Shown here piece after piece: positions 10,931 to 21,969 of a stretch of 64,000 nt of DNA. A program made the position numbers and the translations under genes. Position 1 is the first letter of the stretch. Each line of letters starts with the position of its first letter. The notes beneath the pieces were generated by a model, which was not told where the DNA came from, did not search any database, and was given only the letters and a program-made list of their open reading frames with translations. The DNA lies in the NCBI GenBank assembly GCA_036426205.1, contig CM071574.1, forward strand, positions 9,747,807 to 9,811,806, written 5' to 3'. This stretch comes from Ascaphus truei. Lineage: Eukaryota > Chordata > Amphibia > Anura > Ascaphidae.

Positions 10931-11559
10931 GTGGGCGCATTCCCTACTTATGCTCTATATACCCATTGGGGTATTCTCTATCACACTAATTGCTGGGGAC
11001 CTGTTTTCCCTCTGTGCCTTTTCGCCGGTTTTGGCGCCATCTAACGAGAAGGAACAAAGACACTGAGACACTACCGGACACCAGCGGATGACGTCAGACG
11101 CCACTGTGCACGTGCACGTGTCAGGAAGCGAAGGAGCTCCGCCAAGTCTGCAGTGACATTGCCAGCTGAGTGATCCAGGCGTGCCTCTGCAACAGCTGAG
11201 TGATCTGCAGCCAAGCTGAACCACGCGAACCTCTACCATTGCTGTGAGAGGAAAAGACCTGCAAGTTCTGCATTGCGAGAGTGATCGGCTGTCTACAGAT
11301 GGGTAACATGTCCCAAACATGTCATGCTGTGTGATTTTATATTTGATGTACGTGCAATACTCACCCCTTAATTATAAATTGATTTTTTGAATTTAATACA
11401 CTATGAGGTTTTTCTTTGCGCTGTTCCCTTCTTTTTTCAGTACAGTACATGCATCGATAAGTGGGAAAAAGGTAGTGCTTCACTTTAAGTACATTTTCGC
11501 TTTACATACATGCTCCGGTCCTATTACGTACATTAATGTGGGGTATGCCTGTTCTGCCT

Positions 11560-12712
11560 TCTGCGCAATTCACTATGCAGTGATAACAGTGCTAACAGTG
11601 CTTTATCGGCCTTAAAATGCATTTTTTTCACCAAAAGGGCCCCCGCCGGCCTACAGTAACCTTTCTATGCTTAAAAACAAACTTTTTTATGTATGTTAGG
11701 GGGTATAGGGGTTGTTGGGGGCACAGGTTTGCACATATTGCAAGGTTTATTGGGGGAAATTGACCCCCATAAAGCTGCTATTGGGCCTTTACCCCTTCAT
11801 TGCCTTAGCGGCTAGCCGCTAAAGTAATGAAGCTGCTTTAATGTATTTTTTTTAAATAGTGTGCGGGATCAGGGGGTCTCTTAAGCTGAACCGCTTGGAT
11901 TTCTGGCTCAGGGACCCCCTGAGTCCCGAGTTGCAGGTCTCGGTATGGGACATCGGATGCCAGTGTCGTCACCATTTTTAAAGCGTCCACGTCACATGAT
12001 GTGCGACATTTAAATAATGAATCTCAGGAGACCCCGTGCTCCAGTACACTATTAATAAAAATTACATTAATGCAGCTTCATTACCATAGCGGATAGCTGC
12101 TACGGTAATGAATTATTTTTTATTGTTATGTGTGTTTTGATACTAGTGTACAAGAGCAGGGGTTCTCTTGAGCTGAACCGCACTGGTTTCAGCCTCGGGG
12201 ACACCCTACTTCATGAGATACAGGCCCCGTTATGGGTCGCCGGTATCCCCCTGCATGATTTAAATCCCCCGGTCACGTGACGCGAGAGATTGCAAAGCAC
12301 AGGGGAGTCCGGCACCCCATAACGGTGCCTGTATCTCATGAAGTAGGGGATCCCCAAAGGTTGAAACCAATGCGGTTCAGCTCAGGAGACCCCCTGCATA
12401 TGTACACTAGTATTAAAATGTATATTTATACAGTACGATCGCCTGTAAGAGCCGTGCATGGAGACGCAGCATTTCCATGCAGCTCTTACAGGCTGCTTTT
12501 TTTTCTCTATTAGCTATCGTGCTGAAGAATTCACAGCACGATAGCAGGGGGGGGGGGGGAGGAAACAGGTCGCGTGATCATGCAGTTTTGTGATCGGACT
12601 TAACAATATTCCTTTCACTTGTTAGTGAATCCCGCGTTTGGCTTCATTTTTTTAAGTACGATCACAAAATGCATGCTCGCGCGCAAAAGCTCACTGCTTA
12701 GTGCATAGCCCC
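11560..12712. repeat. TAGCGG-hairpin / GGTTCAGCTC repeat block
   Basis: Two hairpins with a CCTTAGCGGCTAGCCGCTAA-type stem are at 11791-11832 and 12070-12111. Around them are several copies, in both orientations, of a segment containing CTGAACCGC or GCGGTTCAGCTC next to GGGGGTCTC or GGAGACCCC (about 11866-11900, 12155-12190, 12370-12400). The same two motif classes recur at 17566-17910, 25372-25455, 48390-48865 and 53037-53765. A stem-loop of CCTGTAAGAGC and GCTCTTACAGG lies at 12431-12491. No coding sequence. Confidence 0.6.
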
Positions 12713-12775
12713 CTTAGTCTTTACTGAGTTAACTGGTGCAATTTGTTGCTCATTCTATACAATGCTGTGCACAAT

Positions 12776-12798
12776 ACACACACACACACACACACACA
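12776..12798. repeat. (CA)n microsatellite
   Basis: About eleven CA dinucleotides about 45 bp before exon 4 of HNMT copy 1. It sits close to the acceptor region but does not overlap the polypyrimidine/AG. Confidence 0.9.
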
Positions 12799-12843
12799 TT
12801 TTTTAAATACTATAGTAAAAGTATAACAAATCATATGTTTCAG

Positions 12844-12968
12844 AGTGTATCGCGAATACGCCAGGCCTGGATAACGTCAGCTTTATCTGGCATGAGAAGA
12901 CAGCGGATGAATATCAATGTGAAGCAAATGAGAAGGACGCAAAGTTTGACTTTATTCACATGATACAG
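12844..12968 (+). CDS. hnmt: HNMT copy 1, exon 4
   Basis: Acceptor ATGTTTCAG, donor GTACAT. It encodes ECIANTPGLDNVSFIWHEKT then ADEYQCEANEKDAKFDFIHMIQ (42 residues; copy 2 has 44). The C-terminal MIQ corresponds to Ile142-Gln143 of human HNMT, which contact SAM and histamine. The residue aligned to human Ser120, after WHEKT, is Ala here and Ser in copy 2. The Thr aligned to the human Thr105 polymorphic site is kept (ANTPG). Confidence 0.9.
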
Positions 12969-13967
12969 GTACATTGAGGTTCTTTGTTAGTTAGAAGAGC
13001 ACAGAGATGGGTTTTTTTTGTAGGCAATGCAGTCTCAGATCTAAGCAACTCCAGGATGCAAATCATACTGGCAATTGCTGTTTTTAATGCCAATGTACCT
13101 GTATGTTGGCGTCAGTTAGCAGCAGAGAACAGCTCTGCAATCTTCCAGTAGCAACTCCCCCACAATTGAGGGGTCCCCTAAGAGCTAAACCTCTTTATAT
13201 TCAGATATTAACAGGATGGCCTCAGTTTTGTGTCCCAGTGACATCCTGACTTTCTTGTCTGTGAGATTTAAGACTTCATTTCTTGTTAATTGGGGCGGGG
13301 GGTAATTTTAACCCTTTAGCTGTTTTGCAATGCATTGTAAGCACCTCTGGCAGTAGCGGGGTTAAAATCTGCTTTTTGAAGATAATTTCCCCCCATCAGC
13401 TTGCAGCCTGGAGAGTCAATAGAATGAGTTAAGTAATGCACGTGTGGTAATGGGATGTGTCAAATCCGGCATCTTCGTATATGTTATTTTATTTGATCAG
13501 TTTTCCTCGTGTGAAACAGAGCAGATTTTCTCTGTGCACATTTATCTTTATATCTATGCATTTATATGTACATATGCGTAACACCCCTTGCCTTGGGTAC
13601 ATTTGAGCCTGCCAGATTGGAGTCAGACTGTCTTAGGGTTTTCTAGGTGGCAGCTCTAGCAGTGTGAGCTTAACCAGCTGATGGCTGAGGGCACCACTGA
13701 AACTGTCAAATAGCATACCTGCAAGGGATATCTATTTTGTTGATTGTAACCTTGAAATGTCTTCAAGCACAAAGTTATATGTACTGAGGGCTAGGCATTG
13801 CTGAGGCCAGGTGATATTAAATAAAACACAGGTTTAATGACTCATGCAAGTAAAAACAAGGGGAAGCATAGCAAATAAAACAGATGCAGAGAGAAAGTAC
13901 TATAATATTAAATAGATTTGGTGACTTGATTGAGTACTTCTAATCTTATAAAGGATAAAGAGAGTGG
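12969..13967. other. Intron 4 of copy 1, nothing recognised
   Basis: Ordinary AT-rich intron sequence. I see no repeats with recognisable ends, no exon and no long open frame. Confidence 0.45.
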
Positions 13968-14110
13968 GCCATATTTACTAAGCAGTGTTTTGCCATAAGG
14001 CACCTTTGGTGCTGGAATACATTACAGCCTATTCAAATTAATGGACTGTAAGGTGTCTGTCTTCCTTTGCCAGAAGGTGTCTCACGGCAGAAGACTGCTT
14101 ATTAGATATG
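13968..14110. mobile_element. Probable short palindromic MITE
   Basis: Left end CCATATTTACTAAGCAGTGT; the right part contains GACTGCTTATTAGATATGC, an imperfect inverted match, with AAGGCACC and AAGGTGTC partners inside. A relative lies at about 16060-16157 (TTTACTAAGCTGTG ... GGTAAATATAGCCCTA). No target duplication confirmed. Confidence 0.4.
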
Positions 14111-14477
14111 CTTCTCTTTCTCAGAAGAGAGTACAGGTTTGAGCACTCAATGAGAAGTAGAGGTCAAAACTAAGTATGCTGTGACAGTAATGCTAGCAAT
14201 CAGATGGTTTAGCTCACACTGCTAGAGCTGTTGTCCTGAATAACAGAGATTGTGTGAGTTCTGCTTCTGATCCTGTTGGGTCTGACACCCCCATTCTTTA
14301 TAAGGTGCCTTAGACTTGTCAACCCAATAACACTTTGTGCGCTGTGGGATGCCAACAGAAAGTATTTAATCTCAATATGTCTGGCACTCTGGCAGAGCAC
14401 ACAGTGAATGTTTGTCCCTGTTTTTGGGGTGTTATTTTTGTGCATATCTATCATGTAGCACCAAATGAGATCTTAAG

Positions 14478-14484
14478 GGAGAGA

Positions 14485-14536
<52 letters not shown>

Positions 14537-14675
14537 AAAGAGAGAGAGAGCAAAGAGAGAGAGAGAGAAAAGAGAGAGCAAAGAGAGAGAGAGAGCAAAG
14601 AAAGAGAGAGAGAGCAAAGAGAGAGAGAGCGAGTGCAAAGAGAAAGTGAGAGCAAAGAGAGAGAGAGAGAGAGAC
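14478..14675. repeat. (GA)n-rich microsatellite with GAGAGAGCAAAG units
   Basis: A pure GA run followed by GAGAGAGAGCAAAG-type units. The Arg/Glu-rich and Ser/Leu-rich frames through it are artefacts. Directly downstream is GGCCCGGGTGTCCGC...GGCTGCGCCACTG, which resembles the end of a CAGTGGCG-type DNA element. Confidence 0.9.
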
Positions 14676-15296
14676 ATGAGGGGGCCCTGAATTTTTATGG
14701 CCCGGGTGTCCGCACATGTTTGGCTGCGCCACTGTAACACTTCGCATATTCTGCAAACCTGTCGATGGGTTGTATCCAATAGCGGATTTTGATGAATCCG
14801 TGCAGATTAAAACCCACCAAATCGATCCACTTTCACCTTAGATTCCTATTGGGCAGTATCTTAATCTCTAAAGGGGAAATAATTTAACCCCCAAGACGTA
14901 CCCTGCCCGACACAAGGGCTGGCACTCTACGGACTCAAGACTGGATAAGTCATGCTCCTTTTCTGGGTGAAGATCACTTTTACTGCTCCAATGGAGCGGT
15001 AAACATGAACGGAAGCGGAGCATTCTCCACTGTCTGTTCACATCCTGGGGGACCAGCCCACAGTCACGGGCCTGCCAGACTCGCCAGCACTTAAAGGGTT
15101 CATGCAGAGGTTCTCAACTCAAGACCCCCAACAGATCAGGCTTTAAGGATATCCCAGCTTCAGCATAGGTGCTGAATCAGTGGCTTTGTCCCTGCAATCC
15201 ATTTTAGCACCACTAACATTTCTGTTCAGCCTGTTTTCTTTATATAGGTGAAAATCAAAAAATAACCCGGCACTAGTGAATAATGCATAAAGTATT

Positions 15297-15712
15297 AGGC
15301 TGCGTCCATAGAGTGGGGAGCCGTGCTCCTCCGTGCTGACGCTGAGGCTCGTCTGCGCAATCAGGAGCGATTGCATAAACTAGCAGACAAGCGAACGTGC
15401 GAGATTGGGGGGCAGGGGTGAGGCGAGGCACTGATGTCACTGTGCCAAAAGCCCATGAAGCGCTGACATCAACGTTACGGCGCCAACGTCACGGTGCCAT
15501 GACATTGACGCTGCTTCGCTCTGATTGGTGGTTTTCAGCCGACAGCACGATCAGAAACAGGTTCTGCTGTCTGCTGAAAATCCCTGCGCCTCAGCACGCC
15601 TGCGGACGCTCGCGGGAGCCCCCTCTCAAGACATCCTCACTGAGGATGACGGGGCTCATCGCGGAGCGTCCGCACGGCTCAGCGCTGACTGTCCTTCTAT
15701 GGACGCAGCCTT
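15297..15712. mobile_element. Non-autonomous DNA element, AGGCTGCGTCCATAGA ends
   Basis: AGGCTGCGTCCATAGA at the left is inverted at the right as TCTATGGACGCAGCCT. The interior is GC-rich and repeats GCGCTGAC and GACGCTG segments. No transposase is seen and no clean target duplication was found. The frames at 15397-15830 have no recognisable product. Confidence 0.6.
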
Positions 15713-15889
15713 AGTGTTGCAGCTCAAAGCCCAAAAAATCACTACCTCTATGTTCAAAGAATCAGCGAAATGTGAAAAAATGGGGAGTGCTATGAGAATA
15801 TACATATGGGAACTATTAATAGTGAAATAATAGTGAAATAATAGTGTAATAAGAGAAATAAATGTTCTTTTATATACATATATTTTCAG

Positions 15890-15983
15890 GTCATATATTA
15901 TCTAGATGATCTTCCTGCTGCTTTAACATTTTTCAGACGATCCCTGGCCCCAAATGGCAAACTCCTTATCGTTCTTATTTCAG
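15890..15983 (+). CDS. hnmt: HNMT copy 1, exon 5
   Basis: Acceptor TATTTTCAG, donor GTAAAT. It encodes VIYYLDDLPAALTFFRRSLA then PNGKLLIVLIS, the strand-helix-strand after the SAM site in the methyltransferase fold. It is 94 bp, identical in length to exon 5 of copy 2. The first codon is Val where copy 2 and human HNMT have Met. Confidence 0.9.
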
Positions 15984-17026
15984 GTAAATAGATCAAACGT
16001 TGAAAATTATAATGGTAGAATATTACATGTCCTTAAATTCCTACTGAAAACACAAAGAACCTTCTTTACTAAGCTGTGTTAAACCATACGGCGTTTTACA
16101 TTTGAATAATCCAGAAGGTGTTTTACGGCTTAGCAGGGTTTGGTAAATATAGCCCTATGGCTTTTATTCCGTGTGCTGTGAAGTAATTTCCCTTCGCTGG
16201 AGAAGAATTTAGCCCCATGCATTTTAATGGAGAAAATATCTTCTACCAACACTAGAAAGAGACATCACAATATATTGAATAGGGTTCTAGGAGATCCATG
16301 TTTCCTATCCAATATGCTGTGAAACCACTTCTCCCGGTCAGAGAAGCCGGGAAGCTCTACTGAAATAAGTGGAACTCAGAGCATCCTGTCATGGAGAGAT
16401 CTCTTCATAGCCTATTGAGTAGTGGCCTATGTTTCAAGGCAAAAAAAAAAAATACGCCTTTAACCTTTTCAGTGTTGGGGGTCCATCGGCACGAGAGTTC
16501 CCTGGAACTTCCACATCATGTGACCCCCCCAGCACTTCCACTTCATGGGATCGCTCCTGGATACAGGAAACGGAAGTGTAGGGTGCTCCATTGTAGGGGT
16601 CCGCCCCATCCCCCCAGAGAAAACAAGCAATCGTTCACGATGGACGAGGTATGTCAAAAGGGCACGGAAACAGTTCATTTAAATGGATTTTTCTTCAATG
16701 GGAACTTTTTCTTTCCCACGTCTTGTTTGGCCCCAGAGATGCACCTCCTTCGCCTTGATACATTTGGGTTTGTCACAAAAAGGTAAAACGATATTTGTGA
16801 TCACAAATGAAAAATTGCTGTCTTAATGTCTTTGAAATGTTTCATTTACAGATAGAGTAATTAGATCCATGTACAGATGATATATTGTATAAAGTCATTG
16901 TATCAAGTCATACATGATTTATTTTTCTTAAATGAAGGGGCATGCAGTGTACGGCTTTATCTGCAGGCCTCTTCAGCTGTCGGAATTAACCCCTTCCAGG
17001 TGGTACTCAGGTTTTCTGTCATGTAC
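15984..17026. other. Start of intron 5, small repeats only
   Basis: Contains the MITE-like block at about 16060-16157 and otherwise nothing I recognise. The open frame at 16391-16786 starts by a poly-A run and encodes no known domain. Confidence 0.4.
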
Positions 17027-17383
17027 GTTTTGAAAACCAGGTAAGAAAAATGTATCAGGGCACTTAGGATTTTTCAAAAGGATTTTGTGGGGGCCAACAG
17101 ATAAATCAACGTTTCGACTGCTGTGGCAGTCTTTCTCAGGTGGCATAGGGCTGCTCCACTTCAGAAAGGCTGCCATAGCAGTCGAAACGTTTATCTTTTG
17201 GCCCAATAAATTCCTTTAGAAACATCCAATGTGCCCCAATTAATTTTTCTTACCTGGATCTACCCACCGGATTACGAACGTGTGTTCCCTGGTTTCAGGA
17301 GCACTGGCAAAAGTATCATATGTACCGCACATGTTTTTTCTGCTGTGCCGCATGTTTTTCCAATTTTTTAGTTTTGAAAACCA
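17027..17383 (+). mobile_element. Short Penelope-type insertion, head-to-head plus tail
   Basis: A 331-bp insert (17040-17370) is flanked by a perfect 13-bp duplication, GTTTTGAAAACCA, at 17027-17039 and 17371-17383. The left arm (17040 to about 17148) is the inverted complement of about 17155-17257; both arms run from a GTCGAAACGTT segment to TTTTTCTTACCTGG. The right arm alone continues into a 113-bp tail ending in CCAATTTTTTA. Hammerhead-like cores on both strands (minus 17110-17139, plus about 17159-17190) have degenerate CUGANGA boxes. The plan is the same as in the 475-830 insert and in the two large Penelope elements. Confidence 0.7.
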
Positions 17384-17559
17384 AACAGCATCTAACGAAA
17401 CAATGCGATAAATGTCACAATGGACCTGTCATTTTTACACAATTTATAATGATTCAAATCTATTTATAGAATCTATGCAAATAGTACTCGTTTGCACGTA
17501 TTACTTTAACGCAGCAATGCAGGTATCATTGCTTCCTTCTTTTCTTATAGGTTTGAATC

Positions 17560-17910
17560 AGGGGAGGTCTCCGGAGCTGAACCGCGTTAATTTCCTCTCT
17601 GGGGACCCACTGCTTCCAGAGACCCACTGCTTCCAGAGACCCACTGCATCCAGAGATATTTATCTCCGTAGGTGATGCCGGCATCTCTGTGAAGTTTAAA
17701 TGTCCTAGTCACGCTGGCCAATAGGAACCCACAAGGCATGACCCGAATGATGCAGGACATTTAAACACCAACATTTTGTTAGGCACACAAGTTCCCTGGC
17801 TGCAGAGGTACCGGCACCCCCAACGGAGGTAAGTATTTCTGGAAGCAGGGGGTTCCCGGAGCTGAAATTAATGGGGTTCATCTGCGGAGAGCCCCTGCTT
17901 CAATCCTATA
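17560..17910. repeat. GGAGCTGAACCGC / GGGACCC dispersed repeat
   Basis: Segments with GGAGGTCTCCGGAGCTGAACC and GGGGTTCCCGGAGCTGAA occur in opposing orientation, with three tandem copies of GACCCACTGCTTCCAGA-like sequence at 17604-17655. They belong to the same dispersed family as 48390-48650. Confidence 0.5.
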
Positions 17911-18346
17911 ACAACAACAAAACAATGCAACAAAGGGGTATATCTACACTACTGCAAAACCCTACAATGCAGTTAGAGGAGGGGTGAAGAGTGAGAGAGT
18001 CGGAGAGGAGGTGGAGAGAGAGTGACAGTGGGGGACTTTTAAACATTGTTTCAGGGGGGCCCAAAAGTTGTAATTATGCCACTGAAGCAAAGGAACCTGG
18101 ATTGCTGCTTTGATATGTGTTTGTGCAGAAACATGATTGTGTGAGTGTGATCCACAAGATCTAGGAAGCTGTGGTTCTGTCGATGTTTAACACTTCCACT
18201 GCCAGAGATGCATTGCTTTGCACGCCCCTCTGGAAGTGAACATGGTAAGTGAACAGAGGAGGGATGCTTCGCACTAACTATGAATGTAGTGTCAAACGTT
18301 CTCGAATTGAACTGAGGTGCACCTGAGGATCAAAATGAAATTAACT

Positions 18347-19237
18347 AAGGGATAGGCAGAGAGAGAGCACAGGGATTCTCTTTGTTGGTGTACACTCTAA
18401 AAAGTAAGTATGGTGGCCATATACAGTAGGCCTCCAGCATCAAATTAGAAGAAAACCATATTGGGGGTCGATAGAGGCAGATAATAAGTATGTCTAGACT
18501 CTAGAGTTAAAGCCTAACCACTAGCAAAATGTGCTAATAAGGGCTACAATAGTAACAAATTGTGAGACCTGATAATGAAATGGTAGCAAGCACTTGGAAT
18601 TATAAAGTGCTACTAATAACTAGCTAACTAGCAATTTTAATGACCAATAGGGTAAAACTATTAACATGAACAAAAGACTTAAAACAGCTGTAGTGAGCAG
18701 ACGTGGGTAAAACAATGTGAGGGCTATGAGTGTTTAAACTGCCAATTCCTTGTACAGTTTGATGAGTCCCCCAGGGTTATTCAGTGCAGACTTCACTACT
18801 GATGGTCACATGTGTGAGAGGTCTAAGTGCAGGAGATCTCGGGCAGATTTCTCTCTCTGAACTCCTGGTTAGGCTGTAACTCTAGACATACTTATTATCT
18901 GCCTCTATAGACCACCAATATGTTTTTCTTCTAATTTGATGTTGTTGGCCTATATGGCCACCTTCCTCAAGCTGAGTCCCCGCTGGCGCCGGGTGTCCTG
19001 CATGTACGCGCGCGCGGGAGGGGTGGGGGGGGAGATTGCGGGTAGTTGAGCTCGCGGGAAAGTATAGGCTTTTTGTTTACTTAAGCGTGGGTGAGCGTGT
19101 GTGCCCGCGGGCTCAGCGTGAGCGGGGACTTACATATAGCTATATATGTAAGTAACCGCCGCTAGCGGGGACCCAGCCTTACTTTTTAGAGTGTGCGTCA
19201 ATAAAGATGATTCCTGTTCTCTCTCTTTACCTATTCT
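18347..19237. mobile_element. Fold-back element with nested MITE in right arm
   Basis: 18347-18520 and 18862-19237 are inverted complements (paired landmarks: TATGTCTAGACTCTAGAGTT with its partner near 18880; ACACTCTAAAAAGTAAG with CTTACTTTTTAGAGTGTGCG at 19178). The right arm is interrupted at about 18968-19178 by a GC-rich insert whose ends (AGCTGAGTCCCCGCTGGCG and CGCTAGCGGGGACCCAGCC) are inverted repeats of each other. The centre, 18521-18861, shows nothing recognisable. Confidence 0.6.
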
Positions 19238-19245
19238 CTAGCTAA

Positions 19246-20879
19246 GTGAACGTGGTAAAGAAGCGCAGTCAATCCTCTCCCCCCCCCCCCTTTTTTTTTT
19301 TATATAGAAGGGAAATAGGCAGTGGTGTAATTCAGCCGGTTCAAGCGAAGCTGATCCTGGAATTTTTCAAGTTCGCACAACCAGAATCACATGTTTCAGA
19401 GCAGAGCAGGACTGCAGGGGAGGTGCGCCATCTAGCGGCCTGATCCGGAACTTCCGGTGTCTGCAGCTAGAGCTCCTCACATCGTGCTCTGACTCAAGTG
19501 ATTGTTCTGCCGCTGCATCCCCCCCCCCCCCCCCCCCACCACCTGTGACCAGCCAGGGAGGCATGGAGGAGGGGAGGGAGAGATATGAGGGAGGTTTGAG
19601 AGGGGCTGGGGGAGATGTGAGAGGGACTTGGGGAGGTGTGAGAGGGACTAGGGGAGGTGTGAGGGAGATGTGAGAGGGGCTGGGGGAGATGTGAGAGGGA
19701 CTCTATGCCCACCCTGGTCTCTATCTGCCCCCACCCCTGGACTCTCTCTGCCGGACCAAAAGAAAACAGTATAATGACATCAAGTAGTCATATGGAAATA
19801 TTTTAAGAAAGGCAAATAATAATTTATTTTTCACAATAAAAGGGCGGTACGATTACCCCCCCCCCCCCCCCCGGCTCTCACTCTCTCCCCTCTCCCGGCT
19901 CCACTCTCTCCCTCCCCCCTGGTCTCACTCTCTCCCATCTCCTTCCCCCTCGACCCACCCCCAATGGTCGAGACCTTTTGCTAAAAAAAATTGAATCCCA
20001 CCACTGAAAATAGGGGGTACCATAAGCGTTACTGCGTTAATTTAGGCTCCGGGGACCTCTGGTCCCTGAAATACATAGCAGAAACACACAGGCAATCGTG
20101 GTTGCTCCGGTGGGCTGGTGCAGTGATGCACCAGTAGTGGCGGGCGGTGGCTCCCCAGCTCCCTGACTGCCGGCAATACTCTCCCTCGGCGCCAGGATCT
20201 AACTTCCGCCCGACCGGAAGTGGGAGCTGAAAAGTCCCCATCCCCTCCTCAGCCCAAAGTAAGTGTGTGGTGTCTTACCTTCTCCGGAGCGGCCCTCATC
20301 CTTAAATGTTGCGTTGTCGTGGTGACGCCGTCACATAGTGATGCGTTGCCACGAGAACGTGACGTCACATGATGATACAACACCATGACGATGCAGGAGG
20401 GGGAGTCGCTCTTCAAGAAATTACCCAGACCTGTAAGTATCTACAATCTGACCCCGGGGAACAGTGACACTCGTAATGCCGTAAATTTAAATCCCACAGC
20501 GGTTAAAAAATAATTTTGTTTCCCTTGGAGGGGACAGTACAATAAATGGGCCATAAACTGTTTCAATGATTAGCACCACTTAGTAAATATGTCCCCTTAA
20601 GCACTTACAATTTCTCAATCTCTGCTCCGTTAGTACTTAATGTAGATTATGCCCAAAGGTGCCAATTATCTGTTTCATGGAAGCGGTAACAAAGACCATT
20701 GCCAACTGGCCAGTGCCATTAAGCATCCAACACAAGCTTTGCTTTTGAAAATATATATCTTTCCCCCCCAAAGAATGTCAAAGCAATATTGATAATAGTG
20801 TACGTGCTGCATTCCGGAGGTAGCCTGCCCCATGGGGGTCATGTTCTTCTATCCCAAAATGTTGAGGGGCTGTAATGGA
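19246..20879. repeat. Poly-C tracts, short minisatellite, GC-rich repeat debris
   Basis: 19331-19500 shares segments with the repeat at 1540-1640. C runs lie at 19519-19538 and 19857-19872. About 19575-19700 is a GGGGGAGATGTGAGAGGGAC-type array. 20290-20400 is a CpG-rich segment with GTGACGTCACATGATG. The frames here have no recognisable product. Confidence 0.5.
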
Positions 20880-21736
20880 AAAAAGGTATGACTCACATTC
20901 GATGATCAACGACACCATCTGTCTCCTTTATCAAAATATGTGAAAAGAGTGTTTATGCTGTATCTCTGGCACCACGCACATGACCATAAAATAACAAAAA
21001 GGATATATACAACCAGAACTGGTAGCTGTGTCAGATCCAGGAATGTGCTCCAATCAATGGGTGGATCATATGTAGAATGAAAAACAAATGAAAGCACATA
21101 GCGTAATATTGTATGATAAGTTCAAAACATAAGACAATAACAACTAATAAAAATGATAAATAATAAAATGAATAATAAATATATCAAGTTAATGAAATAT
21201 ATAAAAAACTAATGACAAGAAACAAAACAAAACGCCGAGATGAACTACAGGTGACTGATACAAAAATGACACATTTAATGAACAATACAGAGTATGGACA
21301 TAAACATAAACATTATTTTAAAATAGGTATTGGTATAGAAAGGGTCCGCTGGTGAATCTGCTGCTATAGCTAAAATGAACACTTACCGGACGTAAAGTGG
21401 TAATGCGCAGTGGATATTTAGAGAGTATCCCCTCTCATACAGGCTTATCGGCTCCTGGCGTCTCTCCCCTGCATCGGCGGTGCACTGCCTCTCAGCCGCT
21501 GCTTCCGGATGGAACTCCCCTCCAGATCTCGCAGGATCAGACCTCAGTGTGTGATCGGCTCGGGGATGCGAAACTGCAGTCGCAGATTCGGCTTGAGTCT
21601 GCCCGGCTGGGCGTGCAGTTGGTGCAGTTGGTGATGGCAGATTCGTCACGCTCTGATCCGCAGGTGGAATAGACAGTTTGGTGCCGTCATCGGCTGTAGT
21701 CAGCAATAGTAAGCAGCAGGGCCAGCAGAATCCACC

Positions 21737-21771
21737 CTACGCGTTTCGGAAGATACAACTTCCTTCCTCAG
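21737..21771 (-). ncRNA. Hammerhead-ribozyme-like core (element 3)
   Basis: On the minus strand: CTGAGGA, then stem II GGAAG/CTTCC with loop TTGTAT, then GAAACGCGTAG. All conserved hammerhead positions I can check are present, including a perfect 5-bp stem II and a GUA triplet after a self-complementary stem III. Confidence 0.6.
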
Positions 21772-21969
21772 GGGTATAAAGTTAATGATCAGGTCCCTGT
21801 GAGTCCACTTATTTATAGTTCAAATTAAAAGGTACAGTACACCTGTTGGTACTCTCAGACATGCGCAGTGATGATATTCAAAAAACTGCTTGGTATCTCA
21901 GCAAAAACAAAAGACAAATAACATACAATTAAACACATGTAGCCATGTATAAAAATGGTATACAGTTCT

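Larger units (their letters stand above)
6859..11450. mobile_element. Penelope-like element 1, head-to-head dimer
   Basis: The insert 6872-11437 is flanked by a perfect 13-bp duplication, CAGTACAGTACAT (6859-6871 and 11438-11450). It consists of two 5'-truncated copies in inverted orientation. The minus-strand copy (9079 down to 6872) has its 3' tail at 6872-7012, ending GAGCGCAGTTTTTTT on its own strand. The plus-strand copy (9080-11437) lacks that tail. The copies match from 7012/11430 inward to 9079/9319; 9080-9318 is present only in the plus copy and includes the reverse-transcriptase active site. Both copies carry the same hammerhead-like core. Penelope elements move by target-primed reverse transcription. 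Confidence 0.85.
6641..11551. mobile_element. Inner DNA element with CAGGCATACCCC ends
   Basis: CAGGCATACCCC at 6641-6652 is matched by GGGGTATGCCTG at 11540-11551. Next to each end are related AAGTACA motifs (GTTTAAGTACACTCACTTT on the left; TTTAAGTACATTTTCGCTTT on the right). Removing the Penelope insertion (6872-11437 plus one target copy) leaves a short non-coding element of roughly 330 bp. I could not find a clean target duplication outside the ends. Superfamily unknown. Confidence 0.6.
6577..12713. mobile_element. Outer inverted-repeat DNA element, PIF/Harbinger-like ends
   Basis: The left end GGGGGCTATGGACTAAGCAG (6577) and the complement of the right end at 12691-12713 (TCACTGCTTAGTGCATAGCC then CCC) form a terminal inverted repeat with one mismatch over 23 bp. 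TTA flanks both ends (6574-6576 and 12714-12716), which fits the 3-bp TWA target sites of PIF/Harbinger elements. The interior is filled by a second inverted-repeat element, a Penelope element and TAGCGG hairpin repeats. No transposase is visible, so it is non-autonomous or fully eroded. Confidence 0.55.

Noticed and set aside
14432..14779. Ser/Leu-rich and Arg/Glu-rich frames
   Set aside because: Translations of a GA-rich microsatellite, with no conserved domain.
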